Shown in pieces: positions 35,232 through 44,535 of a DNA stretch of 45,430 nt. This stretch comes from Sphingorhabdus sp. (lineage in GTDB: Bacteria > Pseudomonadota > Alphaproteobacteria > Sphingomonadales > Sphingomonadaceae): positions 1 to 45,430 of the forward strand of contig NZ_JAAVVZ010000008.1 in the NCBI RefSeq assembly GCF_023910635.1, in the 5' to 3' direction. How positions within the stretch are numbered: the stretch's first letter is position 1; each line of letters opens with the position of its first letter. A program made the position numbers and the translations under genes. Below the pieces are notes generated by a model that had not been told where the DNA came from, made no database searches, and saw only the letters and a program-made list of their open reading frames with translations.

Positions 35232-35969
35232 TCACAGTTCGCCTCTTAACGCCTTTCCCAAAAGGTGGAAATAGGTTTGCGAATCCGGATCATTTTCTGT
35301 GCCCCATTCGGGGTGCCATTGCACCGCGAGCAAAGGCGCGCCGTTGGGCCGTGCGCTATAGGCCTCCACCAAGCCATCCGGCGCGCGGGCTTCGACTTGT
35401 AGACCATCTGCCAAGCGACCAATCCCTTGATAATGAACCGAGTTTACGTTCAATGCGCTTTTGGCATAAGCGCCCGCCAGTATGCCGCCATCGGTAAGAT
35501 CGACCGCATGGCGATGGTCAAACATCGCGTCAAAGGCGACATCATCCGGCGCATGGTGGCGAAGCAGGGCATCATTAACACTGGTGTCGCGGCGTAAGCT
35601 TCCGCCCAAGGCGACGTTGATTTCCTGAAAACCACGGCAAATGCCAAATACCGGCTTTTGCGCATCGATCATCCGGTCCACCATCGACAGCGCGATCTCG
35701 TCGCGACCTTCGTCAAACGGGCCGTCGCCGCCATCTTCGTCATAAAGCCGCGTTGCGACGTTCGATGGGCTACCCGTCAGCAATATGCCGTCTATGCGCG
35801 GCGCGACGTCTGCGGCGGTCATCAGGTCGGGCAGGGAAGGGATGATCAACGCCGCAACATCGGCATAGGTCATGGCCGCGCAAATATAGCGGTTCATGAC
35901 GGCTTGGGCGACCTCGCTACCGACCATGCGATTGCAGGCGATGACGCCCAGGACGGGACGTGCGGTCAT
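35232..35969 (-). CDS. puuD: Gamma-glutamyl-gamma-aminobutyrate hydrolase family (peptidase C26)
   Basis: A 245-residue class I glutamine-amidotransferase-like hydrolase. Catalytic residues visible: C111 in FGICRGFQEINVALGG, H219 and E221 in AVQWHPEWG. Family start PVLGVIACNR and the ILLTGSPSNVATRLY loop fit PuuD, which splits gamma-glutamyl-GABA in the glutamylated putrescine pathway. No glutamylputrescine synthetase is in the window. It lies 22 bp after the acyl-CoA dehydrogenase gene on the same strand. Confidence 0.87.
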   Translation of the reverse strand: MTARPVLGVIACNRMVGSEVAQAVMNRYICAAMTYADVAALIIPSLPDLMTAADVAPRIDGILLTGSPSNVATRLYDEDGGDGPFDEGRDEIALSMVDRMIDAQKPVFGICRGFQEINVALGGSLRRDTSVNDALLRHHAPDDVAFDAMFDHRHAVDLTDGGILAGAYAKSALNVNSVHYQGIGRLADGLQVEARAPDGLVEAYSARPNGAPLLAVQWHPEWGTENDPDSQTYFHLLGKALRGEL

Positions 35970-35991
35970 AAAAGGCTACCGACCAATGCGC

Positions 35992-37158
35992 TCATCCAGC
36001 CGCTCCGATCAGCTCCCGGCCAATCAGCATCCGCCGAATTTCATTTGTGCCCGCACCAATGTCGAGCAATTTTGCATCGCGCCAATAGCGCTCGACTGGC
36101 CAATCCTTGGTATAGCCAGCGCCGCCGAGGGCCTGAATCGCTTCGCCAGCGACCTTCACCGCGCTTTCACTGGCAAGCAGGATTGCGCCCGCCGCATCAA
36201 AGCGCGTGGTCTGCCCCGCGTCACATGCGCGCGCGACATTGTAGACATAGCTGCGGGCAGAATTGAGCGCCACATACATGTCGGCGACCTTCGCCTGCAT
36301 AAGCTGGAAACTGCCAATGGGCTTACCGAATTGCTTGCGTTCGCGCACATAAGGCAGGACCACATCCAAGCAGGCCTGCATCACGCCAAGCTGAAGTCCG
36401 GCGAGCACAACGCGTTCGTAATCTAGGCCGGACATCAATACGCCAACCCCGCCATGCAACGGGCCCATCATCTGTTCGTCGGATACGAAGCAATCGTTGA
36501 ACACCAGTTCCGCCGTGGGCGAACCGCGCATCCCGACTTTATCGATTTTCTGGCCAATGGAAAAACCCTCCATGCCTTTTTCAATCAGAAACGCGGTGAT
36601 ACCACGCGACGCCGCTTCTGGCGCGGTCTTGGCATAGACAACCAAAGTGTCGGCATAAGGCGCGTTGGTGATCCAAAATTTGGTGCCGTTCAGGATATAA
36701 CCGCCTTGAACCGCTTCAGCCTTGAGCTTCATCGACACAACATCGGAGCCAGCGCCCGCTTCGGACATGGCAAGGCTGCCGACATGTTCGCCGGAAATAA
36801 GCTTAGGCAGATATTTCGCCTTTTGCTCAGGCGTGGCCCAGCGTGCGATCTGATTGACGCACAGGTTGGAATGCGCGCCGTAGGACAAGCCAATAGAGGC
36901 AGAGGCACGGCTGACTTCTTCGACCGCGACAACATGCTCCAAATAGCCAAGACCAAGGCCGCCATCGGTCGGATCGACGGTAATTCCATGTAAACCGAGT
37001 TCGCCCATGGCGGGCCAAAGTTCATCGCGCGGGAACCAGTCATCCGCGTCAATTTTGGTCGCGAGCGGCGCGATTTTGTCGGTAGCAAAACGCTTCGTCG
37101 TTTCGCGGATCATGTCGGCATTATCGCCAAGGGCAAAGTCTAATGTCATGCTTGTCAT
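35992..37158 (-). CDS. ivd: Acyl-CoA dehydrogenase, isovaleryl-CoA dehydrogenase type
   Basis: A 388-residue FAD enzyme expected to oxidise isovaleryl-CoA in leucine breakdown. The base glutamate is E248 in MSGLDYERVVLAG, at the position special to isovaleryl-CoA dehydrogenases. Other family segments: GLSYGAHSNLCVNQI, MSEAGAGSDVVSM, RKQFGKPIGSFQLMQAKVAD and IGAGTNEIRRMLIGREL. The start at 37158 is preferred (AAGG nearby); 37149 is possible. The usual partner genes for 3-methylcrotonyl-CoA carboxylase are not seen, and puuD follows instead. Confidence 0.88.
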   Translation of the reverse strand: MTSMTLDFALGDNADMIRETTKRFATDKIAPLATKIDADDWFPRDELWPAMGELGLHGITVDPTDGGLGLGYLEHVVAVEEVSRASASIGLSYGAHSNLCVNQIARWATPEQKAKYLPKLISGEHVGSLAMSEAGAGSDVVSMKLKAEAVQGGYILNGTKFWITNAPYADTLVVYAKTAPEAASRGITAFLIEKGMEGFSIGQKIDKVGMRGSPTAELVFNDCFVSDEQMMGPLHGGVGVLMSGLDYERVVLAGLQLGVMQACLDVVLPYVRERKQFGKPIGSFQLMQAKVADMYVALNSARSYVYNVARACDAGQTTRFDAAGAILLASESAVKVAGEAIQALGGAGYTKDWPVERYWRDAKLLDIGAGTNEIRRMLIGRELIGAAG

Positions 37159-37267
37159 GGCCTTGCTTTGCCAGTTAATTGCATATGCTGCAAGCATAGG
37201 ACTAGCCAGTGGGCGACCTTTTGCCTACCGCTCAATAGATGTTTGTTAAGCGAGCGAATCTGCACTG

Positions 37268-38503
37268 ATGCATTATGATATTCTTATTGTCGGTGGCGGC
37301 CACGGCGGCGCGCAGGCCGCGATTGCGTTACGGCAGGCCAAATATGACGGTAGCATCGGCGTGGTGAACGCTGAGCCTGAATATCCCTATGAGCGCCCGC
37401 CTTTGTCGAAAGACTATTTCGCGGGCGATAAAGCGTTTGAACGCATCATGATCCGGCCGGCGGCTTTTTGGGCGGAGCGCGGCGTCGATATGCTATTGGG
37501 ATTGCGCGTTGAGGTGGTCGATCCATCTGCCCATAAGGTGACACTGTCTGACGGGGCGGCCATTTCCTATGGCAACATGATTTGGGCGACTGGCGGCAGT
37601 CCGCGGCCATTGCCCGTTGAGGGCGGTAATCTGCCCGGGATGCACGTTGTGCGCACGCGCGCGGATGTGGACGGGATGCTGGACGGCCTCGATGATGTTG
37701 CGGAGGTCGCGATTGTGGGTGGCGGGTATATCGGACTTGAGGCGGCGGCTGTGCTCTGTAAAATGGGCAAGAAAGTCTCTGTGCTGGAAGCGATGGACCG
37801 CGTGTTGGCGCGGGTTGCTGGCGAGCCCCTATCGCGCTTTTACGAGGCCGAGCATCGCGCGCATGGTGTTGATGTGCGCCTGGGTGTTGAAATACGTGGC
37901 ATCCAGGGCGATGATTTTGTCACCGGTGTGCGTTTGGCCGATGGCGAAGTGATCCCCGCCCAAATGGTCATTGTCGGTATTGGTATTATTGCTGCTGTCG
38001 CGCCTTTACTGAACGCGGGCGCGGCGGGCGGGGCCGGAGTTGATGTCGATGCCTATTGCCGGACGTCATTGCCTGACATCTATGCCATTGGCGACTGCGC
38101 GGCCCATGCCAATGATTTTGCAGGCGGCCACGTTATGCGCGTTGAATCTGTGCAGAACGCCAATGATATGGCGAATGCCGTGGCCAAAAGCCTGACTGGT
38201 GCGTTGACGCAATATCATGCGGTGCCATGGTTCTGGTCCAACCAATATGATTTGCGCCTGCAAACGGTAGGCATCAGCGCGGGTTATGATTCCACGGTGT
38301 TGCGCGGAGACCCTGACACCCGCAGCTTCTCTTTGGTCTATCTGAAGGCCGGTAAAGTTATTGCGCTCGACTGCGTCAACGCGACCAAGGACTATGTCCA
38401 AGGCCGCTTGTTCGTGACCGAAGGACTGTCGCCCTCGGCTGAACAATTGGCCGATACCGACGTGCCATTGAAGGAACTCGCCGCAGCTTTGATGGCCAAC
38501 TGA
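37268..38503 (+). CDS. FAD-dependent oxidoreductase, ferredoxin/rubredoxin reductase type
   Basis: A 411-residue flavoprotein with two nucleotide-binding folds: FAD site [17 protein letters not shown] (7-23) and NAD(P)H site [27 protein letters not shown] and the [11 protein letters not shown] motif are typical of reductases that feed electrons to a [2Fe-2S] ferredoxin or rubredoxin of an oxygenase. A C-terminal reductase domain follows ([14 protein letters not shown]). No oxygenase or [2Fe-2S] ferredoxin gene is adjacent; the FdxA further on is a 7Fe protein, so the partner is unknown. Confidence 0.9.
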   Translation: MHYDILIVGGGHGGAQAAIALRQAKYDGSIGVVNAEPEYPYERPPLSKDYFAGDKAFERIMIRPAAFWAERGVDMLLGLRVEVVDPSAHKVTLSDGAAISYGNMIWATGGSPRPLPVEGGNLPGMHVVRTRADVDGMLDGLDDVAEVAIVGGGYIGLEAAAVLCKMGKKVSVLEAMDRVLARVAGEPLSRFYEAEHRAHGVDVRLGVEIRGIQGDDFVTGVRLADGEVIPAQMVIVGIGIIAAVAPLLNAGAAGGAGVDVDAYCRTSLPDIYAIGDCAAHANDFAGGHVMRVESVQNANDMANAVAKSLTGALTQYHAVPWFWSNQYDLRLQTVGISAGYDSTVLRGDPDTRSFSLVYLKAGKVIALDCVNATKDYVQGRLFVTEGLSPSAEQLADTDVPLKELAAALMAN

Positions 38504-38510
38504 TGTAAAT

Positions 38511-41309
38511 TTGCCCCCAGTCCGTTCCGCCCTCACGGCCATTTTAGGCCCAACCAATACGGGTAAGACGCATCTTGCTGTCGAACGGATGTGCGCGCAT
38601 TCCAGCGGGATGATCGGGTTTCCTTTACGCTTGCTGGCGCGGGAAATTTACGACCGCGTTGTCGCCATGAAGGGCGTGCAGAATGTTGCTTTAATCACGG
38701 GTGAAGAGCGGATCGAACCGCCGCAAGCCCGCTGGTATTGCTGCACCGTTGAAAGCATGCCCATTCAGAAGGAATTTGCCTTCGTCGCCATCGACGAAGC
38801 GCAATTGGGTGCCGACCCCGAACGCGGGCATATTTTTACCGACCGGATATTGCATGCGCGCGGCCGGGAGGAAACGATGATCCTGGGCTCGGAAAGTCTC
38901 CGCCCGATTATCCGTTCGTTGCTGCCCGATGCTGAAATCATCTCCCGTCCGCGTTTTTCGACATTGAGCTATGCTGGGGCGAAGAAGCTGTCGCGTTTGC
39001 CCAAAAGGTCAGCGATTGTCGCTTTCTCGATAGAACAGGTCTATGCGGTCGCCGAAACATTGCGCCGTATGCGCGGTGGCGCGGCGGTCGTTATGGGGGC
39101 GTTGTCACCGCGTACCCGAAATGCCCAAGTCGCGATGTTCCAATCGGGCGAGGTGGACTATCTCGTTGCGACCGACGCCATTGGCATGGGGTTGAACCTT
39201 GATGTCGCGCATGTCGCATTCGTCAGCCTGTCCAAATTCGACGGTTCGCGCCGCCGCCGCTTGACCGTCGCCGAAATGGCGCAGATTGCTGGACGTGCTG
39301 GCAGGCACCAGCGCGATGGTAGTTTCGGGACATTGGCTGGCGAGGGCAGCGAATTCACGCCGGAAGAAGTGTTGGCGATTGAGGGGCACAGTTTTCCGCG
39401 TCTGGATTGGTTGTATTGGCGCGAAGCCAATCCGCGTTTTAACGATATCGCGACGCTGATAGCGGATTTGGAGAAGAAGCCACATCGTCCGGGGCTATTG
39501 CCTGCGCCGAAGGTCATCGACCTGTTGGTGCTGAAACGCTTGGCGGAAATGCCCGATGTGAAAGCGCTCATCCGCCATCAGGTGGACGTTGCCCGTCTTT
39601 GGGAGGTCGCGTGCTTGCCTGACTTCCGGCAAATGGGCGAGGAGCATCACAGCCGATTCGTTGCGTCTTTATGGCAATATCTGGGACAAAATGACCGTGT
39701 CATTCCACAAGGCGTCTATGCCAGCGAACTCGCGCGGCTCGACAATATCCAAGGCGATGTCGATACGCTTTCGGCGCGAATCGCGGCGGTGCGGACATGG
39801 ACTTATATCGCCCATCGGAGCGATTGGTTGACCAATCCGCCCGCCATGGCGGAACGCGCACGCGCGTTGGAGGAAAAACTGTCCGACGCGTTGCACGATG
39901 CATTGCGCCAGCGATTTGTCGATAAACGCACATCCATGCTGCTGCGGAAAAGCGCGAAAGACGTCGGTTTATTGCCTGTGGACATTCAAGCCGACAACCG
40001 TGTTCTGGTCGATGGGGAGGACATTGGAACTTTACAGGGTTTCGCCTTTCGGGTTGACCCGGCGGCCAAAGCAAGTGACCGTAAGCTGTTATTGGCCGCC
40101 GCCGAACGACATTTGGCAGCATATTTGAGACAAAAGGCAAAGGACGTAAGCATGGCAGAGGATAGCGAATTCTCGCTCGCAGCCGATGGAGAAGGCAAGC
40201 CCGCAATTTTCTGGCAGGGCGAAATATTGGGTGCGCTGACCAAGGGGCGGACACTGCTTCAACCTGCATTTACGCCGGTGAAGGCGGTTGCTGGCCTTGA
40301 AGGCGACGCGTTGCGCGAGATTACCACGCGGGCCGAAGGCTGGATTGCAGCGCAATTGGCGAAGGCCATGGGCGGCATAGTCGGGCTATTGGAACTCGCC
40401 CAGCAAGCAGATGTCGACGGCAATGTCCGCGCGCTTGCCGTGCGATTGGCAGACGAAGGCGGCATAGCCGGTCGGCATTATTTGGCCGATGCGATTGCGG
40501 CATTGCCTAAGGAAGCACGCGGCGCAGCGCGTAAGGGCGGCATCGTCTTTGGCGCGCTCGATATTTATCACCATGCCGCGCTGAAGCCAGCGGCGGCCAA
40601 ATGGCGTGCAGCATTATTTGCGGCGCGCGACAACCGCACGATGCCCGAACTTCCGCCCGAAAGCGCGGTGCATTTGAAGGCGTGGAATTTTGCCAATGCC
40701 TCCGAAGCGCGCAATGCAGGCTATCGCCGGATTGGCGACGAATATGTCCGCATTGACCTGGCCGAACGGGTTATCAAAAAAGCACATGAAGCACGCGGGC
40801 AGGGTAATCTGTTTGGCATGGACATGGCGTTCGCCACGTCGCTGGGCATCAGCGAAGCCGGATTAAAGGCCCTGATGCGTGATGCTGGCTTCCGCCCGGC
40901 GGAGAAGGCGATCGAGCCGCAAGTTGTGCCTGAGACTGTTGCTGATAATGTGGTTGAGGCAATTGAGGTTGTTGCAGAAGATGTCGCGCGGACGTCCGAA
41001 CCTGAAAAACTAGAGGCGGCGGTTCCCGCGGAACCCGAAGCGAGCGCCCCAGAGGCCGCCGCGCCGCCAGCAGCGGAGCCGGAGGCCATTACCCTGACGC
41101 ATTGGCGCTGGGTTGGCCTTCCAAAGCCGCGCCCGCCCGAACAGCGTCAGCCACGCGCCAAGCCGCAACACCAGGCATCCCGCGCAACGGGTCAACCACA
41201 GGTCAAACAACAAGCCAAACCCGAGCGCGCACCCGTTGCCGCAAAGCAAACTGCCCAACCATCATCCCTTGCGTTGCAATTGGCGGCGCTAAAGGGGCTT
41301 AAGCTGTAG
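38511..41309 (+). CDS. Suv3-like DEAD/H helicase with Pro/Ala-rich tail
   Basis: A 932-residue helicase related to mitochondrial SUV3. Walker A GPTNTGKTH (13-21), motif IGFPLRLLAREIYDRV, Walker B variant IDEAQLGADPERGH, and the C-terminal helicase half with VATDAIGMGLNLDVAHV and QIAGRAGRHQRDG. A long C-terminal region follows, ending in a disordered tail rich in Pro, Ala and Glu (about 800-915). TTG is the only usable start, since no in-frame ATG exists between the stop at 38490 and Walker A. An S4-domain gene and fdxA follow. Confidence 0.88.
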   Translation: MPPVRSALTAILGPTNTGKTHLAVERMCAHSSGMIGFPLRLLAREIYDRVVAMKGVQNVALITGEERIEPPQARWYCCTVESMPIQKEFAFVAIDEAQLGADPERGHIFTDRILHARGREETMILGSESLRPIIRSLLPDAEIISRPRFSTLSYAGAKKLSRLPKRSAIVAFSIEQVYAVAETLRRMRGGAAVVMGALSPRTRNAQVAMFQSGEVDYLVATDAIGMGLNLDVAHVAFVSLSKFDGSRRRRLTVAEMAQIAGRAGRHQRDGSFGTLAGEGSEFTPEEVLAIEGHSFPRLDWLYWREANPRFNDIATLIADLEKKPHRPGLLPAPKVIDLLVLKRLAEMPDVKALIRHQVDVARLWEVACLPDFRQMGEEHHSRFVASLWQYLGQNDRVIPQGVYASELARLDNIQGDVDTLSARIAAVRTWTYIAHRSDWLTNPPAMAERARALEEKLSDALHDALRQRFVDKRTSMLLRKSAKDVGLLPVDIQADNRVLVDGEDIGTLQGFAFRVDPAAKASDRKLLLAAAERHLAAYLRQKAKDVSMAEDSEFSLAADGEGKPAIFWQGEILGALTKGRTLLQPAFTPVKAVAGLEGDALREITTRAEGWIAAQLAKAMGGIVGLLELAQQADVDGNVRALAVRLADEGGIAGRHYLADAIAALPKEARGAARKGGIVFGALDIYHHAALKPAAAKWRAALFAARDNRTMPELPPESAVHLKAWNFANASEARNAGYRRIGDEYVRIDLAERVIKKAHEARGQGNLFGMDMAFATSLGISEAGLKALMRDAGFRPAEKAIEPQVVPETVADNVVEAIEVVAEDVARTSEPEKLEAAVPAEPEASAPEAAAPPAAEPEAITLTHWRWVGLPKPRPPEQRQPRAKPQHQASRATGQPQVKQQAKPERAPVAAKQTAQPSSLALQLAALKGLKL

Positions 41310-41322
41310 GGTCGGGGCGAAT

Positions 41323-41571
41323 TTGCGGATCGATAAACTTCTGTTCTTTCTGCGATTTGCCAAGAGCCGGACGCTTGCCCAAAATTGGGCGGAGACCGGG
41401 CATATCCGGGTCAACGGTCGCCGGGTGGAAAAGGGTAGCCTGCCCATCGCCATCGGCGATGTCATCACGCTGCCCATTGGCGATGCTGTTGTATCGTTCA
41501 AACTTCTATCCATGCCAATACGGCGTGGTCCCGCGAATGAAGTAAAGCTTTGCTATCAGCTTATGGCCTAG
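41323..41571 (+). CDS. S4-domain RNA-binding protein (Hsp15-like)
   Basis: An 82-residue protein made almost only of an S4 domain: RIDKLLFFLRFAKSRTLAQ, then ETGHIRVNGRRVEKGSLPIA, then GDVITLPIGDAVVSF. Such proteins bind rRNA or stalled ribosomal subunits. Start is TTG at 41323 with a GGGGCGA site. The stop codon TAG (41569-41571) is made by the left end of a foldback element; before insertion the codon would have been TAA at the same place. Confidence 0.87.
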   Translation: MRIDKLLFFLRFAKSRTLAQNWAETGHIRVNGRRVEKGSLPIAIGDVITLPIGDAVVSFKLLSMPIRRGPANEVKLCYQLMA

Positions 41572-41749
41572 GGTCAGGACCACTTAAATCCACCTTCGCG
41601 GCGTCAAGACGTCCTTCGGATTTGACCCATGCTGTCCATTGCCGCGTTGGCAAAGCTCGACTTAGAACCACTAAGCCTGCGCTTTGCCGCCTTGCACTGA
41701 ACAGTATGGCCTCAAACCGCGAAGGTGGATTTAAGTGGTCCTGACCCTA
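41569..41749. mobile_element. 177-bp foldback MITE-like element, copy 2, with TA duplications
   Basis: The element proper is 41571-41747, flanked by TA (41569-41570, 41748-41749). The terminal repeats of 31 bp are perfect here, beginning GGGTCAGGACCACTTAAA. It is the reverse complement of the copy at 19695-19871, about 94% identical by eye and the same length. The apex hairpin is CTTAG (41661-41665) and CTAAG (41671-41675). Where copy 1 has GGCAAGC and GCTTGCC arms, this copy has GGCAAAGC and GCTTTGCC, so both arms changed together. Confidence 0.9.
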
Positions 41750-41855
41750 AAATATGATGGGCAGTTGCATTCCGCCGTTGACTTCCGCCTACGCCTCGCA
41801 ATAGGCAGAAAACTACAACGGCTACGCCGTCGCCGCCTTTGGGAGATTTCCGCAA

Positions 41856-42194
41856 GTGACTTATGTCGTTACCGATGCCTGCATCCGCTGCAAATATATG
41901 GACTGCGTTGAAGTGTGTCCGGTGGATTGCTTTTATGAAGGCGACAATATGCTCGTCATCAACCCCAATGAATGCATCGATTGCGGCGTCTGCGAACCTG
42001 AATGCCCAGCAGAAGCGATCTTGCCAGACACCGAAAACGGTCTTGAGCAATGGCTTGAATTGAACACGACCTATAGCGCGGAATGGCCGAACATCACCTC
42101 AAGTCGTGAACCGCCTGCCGATGCAGATGAATTTAAGGGCGTAGAAGGCAAGTTCGACAAATATTTCAGCCCCGACCCCGGCGAGGGCGATTAA
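41856..42194 (+). CDS. fdxA: Ferredoxin FdxA (7Fe type)
   Basis: A 112-residue electron carrier with two iron-sulfur clusters. The ligands are in [17 protein letters not shown] (N-terminal, 3Fe/4Fe) and [14 protein letters not shown]-terminal extension of about 55 residues is typical of alphaproteobacterial FdxA. Start is GTG at 41856, giving [15 protein letters not shown] lies upstream. The stop codon overlaps that of the convergent oxidoreductase gene in TTAA (42191-42194). Confidence 0.93.
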   Translation: MTYVVTDACIRCKYMDCVEVCPVDCFYEGDNMLVINPNECIDCGVCEPECPAEAILPDTENGLEQWLELNTTYSAEWPNITSSREPPADADEFKGVEGKFDKYFSPDPGEGD

Positions 42195-43483
42195 GCTCTC
42201 GCGGCGCGGGACGCCTTTAACCAGTCTTTCTGATAGGCTTCCACTTCACGTAACGCGGCAAAAACCGTCACGTCTGGTGCTGTGCGGCCCGTGCGGCCGA
42301 GGGCGTAGATTTGGCTGTAAAACCAATATTGCGTGGCAAATCCCTCCATGCTGCGCAATATTTTGATCTTGCGTAAGCTTGAAAGCCATTCAGGCAGCAG
42401 CTTCAATTGGTTCTCGATCTTGGGTAACATCGCCATACCACCGAGCAGCCTCTTTGGCGCGTCGGGCATCACGCATAATGGCCGGGCAAGGCCGATGACG
42501 TCGGCACCGCCGTTGCGCAATGCTTGATCCATTGCCGATGCGCTGCGGAAACCGCCTGTAACCATCAAGGGTATTTTCAACTCGGCCTTCATCGCTTGGG
42601 CGAAATCAACAAAATAAGCTTCGCGGGAGAGCGTGGTTTCTGCGACATTCTGGGATTCTTCCGCCTCCATGCCTTGAATGCCAAGCAGCTTGGGTTGCTC
42701 ATAGGTGCCGCCCGAAATCTCGATGAGGTCCACACCCGCATCCTGCAACCATCGGGCCACTTGCAGGCTGTCCTCAAAGGCAAAGCCGCCGCGCTGGAAA
42801 TCGGCGCTGTTCAATTTGACGGAAATGGGGAATTGGGGTCCGACCAACGTGCGCACAGTGTTTATCGTGAACATCAGGAAACGGGCGCGGTTCACAAGGC
42901 TTCCGCCCCAACGATCCGACCGTTGGTTCGACCGTGGGCTTAAGAACTGCGAAATCAGATAGCCATGCGCGGCATGGATCTGAACGCCAGTAAATCCGCC
43001 ATTTTTGCAATGCAATGCGGCCTGACCAAAGCGGCCAATGAGGTTAAGGATTTCGTCCTCGGTTAAGGCGACAGGTGTACCAAATTGTCCACCGGGTAAC
43101 CCCAGCTTGACCGCAGAAGGTGCCTTGGGACGCGGGTTGACCGCGCGCATCGTCTGCCGTCCGGCATGGCTGATCTGTGCCCAGAAATGATTGTCGTTGC
43201 GGGTCGCAGCCTTTGTCCAGAATTGGAGGGCTGTCATCATCTCGGCGTCGGGATGTCCGTCAAAAAAGACGTTGCCAGGGCGCTCAAGATGGTCCGCATC
43301 AATATGAATATTGCCCGAAATATGCAGGCCAGCGCCGCCATCGGACCAAATGCCATATAGGCGTTGCAATTCAGGTGTCGGACGACCCAATGGGTCGGCA
43401 AGTCCCTCGGTCATTGCGGCCTTTGCGATGCGGTTGTTAAGCACGGCCCCGCAAGGCAGCGTCAGCGTGTTGCTTAGCCTCAC
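42191..43483 (-). CDS. NADH:flavin oxidoreductase (old yellow enzyme family)
   Basis: A 430-residue FMN enzyme with a TIM-barrel fold. Motifs: [50 protein letters not shown] and the proline-dependent [15 protein letters not shown] loop. The natural substrate is unknown; relatives reduce activated double bonds. The start is GTG, overlapping the stop codon of the upstream lipoprotein gene (GTGA), so it is translationally coupled. Confidence 0.9.
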   Translation of the reverse strand: MRLSNTLTLPCGAVLNNRIAKAAMTEGLADPLGRPTPELQRLYGIWSDGGAGLHISGNIHIDADHLERPGNVFFDGHPDAEMMTALQFWTKAATRNDNHFWAQISHAGRQTMRAVNPRPKAPSAVKLGLPGGQFGTPVALTEDEILNLIGRFGQAALHCKNGGFTGVQIHAAHGYLISQFLSPRSNQRSDRWGGSLVNRARFLMFTINTVRTLVGPQFPISVKLNSADFQRGGFAFEDSLQVARWLQDAGVDLIEISGGTYEQPKLLGIQGMEAEESQNVAETTLSREAYFVDFAQAMKAELKIPLMVTGGFRSASAMDQALRNGGADVIGLARPLCVMPDAPKRLLGGMAMLPKIENQLKLLPEWLSSLRKIKILRSMEGFATQYWFYSQIYALGRTGRTAPDVTVFAALREVEAYQKDWLKASRAARA

Positions 43484-43764
43484 TTGGACTCGCCGGACGC
43501 TTCGACTTTTGCCGTGTCTGCTGCATCAGTTTTGGCTGGGGCAGCATCCCCGCTTGCGACAGGCGCCGAAACATCTGTGCCAGACTGAACCGGCGCGTCG
43601 TCAATGGCTTCATCCGTGTTGATCATGTCGTCGCTGATCGTGCCTTCTAGGCTGTCAAGATTATCCATGCGCGTTTCGGTGGCCTGATTATCTTCCTTCG
43701 AACCGCCGCATGCGGACAAAAGCAGCATCATGGCAAGGGCAGGCGTAAAATTGCAAAAGCGCAT
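43480..43764 (-). CDS. Small acidic lipoprotein
   Basis: A 94-residue protein. Lipobox LLLSACGGS makes it a lipoprotein; the rest is acidic, Ala- and Asp-rich and looks disordered, with no family recognised. A GAGGAT ribosome site precedes the ATG. It lies 15 bp after lipB and overlaps the oxidoreductase gene by four bases, so it is the middle gene of a three-gene operon. Confidence 0.75.
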   Translation of the reverse strand: MRFCNFTPALAMMLLLSACGGSKEDNQATETRMDNLDSLEGTISDDMINTDEAIDDAPVQSGTDVSAPVASGDAAPAKTDAADTAKVEASGESK

Positions 43765-43779
43765 AATATCCTCGTCGGT

Positions 43780-44457
43780 CTAAGTCGGCGCGACCGTACA
43801 ATTTTCATCTGCTTTCGCAAGACTATTGAGAAAATCGGGGAAAGTGGACAGCAAAGCGGCGTCAAAATCTGATAGGGAGGCGTTGATACCTAACGCGGCG
43901 AGGCTGGTCACCGGATATTCCGAAATCCCGCAGGGCACGATGCCGGAAAAATGTTTGAGATCAGGGGCAATGTTTACAGCAAAGCCATGCATCGTGACCC
44001 ATTTGCGAATGCGTACGCCAATCGCGCCGATTTTCGCCTCTTGGCCGTCTTGCGTGTCGCACCAAATGCCAATGCGCCCTTCGGCGCGTCGGGCTTCGAT
44101 ACCAAAATGGCCAAGCGCATTTATCACCCATCCTTCCAACGCATGGACGTAGCAGCGCACATCCTTGCCGTGGCGGGCAAGGTCCAATAGGACATAGCCA
44201 ACGCGCTGGCCTGGCCCATGGTAGGTGTATCGCCCGCCGCGCCCCGTGTCATAGACTGGAAATTGCTGGCTGAGTAGTTCTGCGGGGTCCGCACTGGTGC
44301 CACTGGTGTATAAGGGCGGGTGTTCCAGCAGCCAGATAAGCTCTCTTGCGTTGTCATCACGGATGGCCCCCTGCAACGCCTCCATCCGCTTTAGCGCGTC
44401 TGGATAGGGTATTAGGCCTGTTGATATGTCCCAGTCGATATTGTGATCCAAAATCAT
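43780..44457 (-). CDS. lipB: Lipoyl(octanoyl) transferase LipB
   Basis: A 225-residue enzyme moving the octanoyl group from acyl carrier protein to lipoyl domains. Family motifs: [33 protein letters not shown] (with the conserved HGPGQ), the catalytic lysine region [19 protein letters not shown] and the catalytic cysteine in [14 protein letters not shown]. The start at 44457 has AAAGGG 6 bases upstream; the upstream ATG at 44493 adds 12 unlikely residues. Confidence 0.93.
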   Translation of the reverse strand: MILDHNIDWDISTGLIPYPDALKRMEALQGAIRDDNARELIWLLEHPPLYTSGTSADPAELLSQQFPVYDTGRGGRYTYHGPGQRVGYVLLDLARHGKDVRCYVHALEGWVINALGHFGIEARRAEGRIGIWCDTQDGQEAKIGAIGVRIRKWVTMHGFAVNIAPDLKHFSGIVPCGISEYPVTSLAALGINASLSDFDAALLSTFPDFLNSLAKADENCTVAPT

Positions 44458-44535
44458 GATGTGCCCTTTAGCATGATGCAAGCGGCTTGCCACCGCATAT
44501 GTCTGCCTCTACGCCTCACACCCTAAGGAGAAGTT

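Noticed and set aside
41307-41316. TAGGGTCGGG after the helicase gene, equal to the first bases of foldback element copy 1
   Set aside because: Only ten bases agree and nothing of the rest of the terminal repeat follows, so chance or helicase stop context explains it.
41778-41806. Possible promoter before fdxA (TTGACT, then AATAGG about 16 bases later)
   Set aside because: The -35 is good but the -10 is poor, and I see no second support for it.
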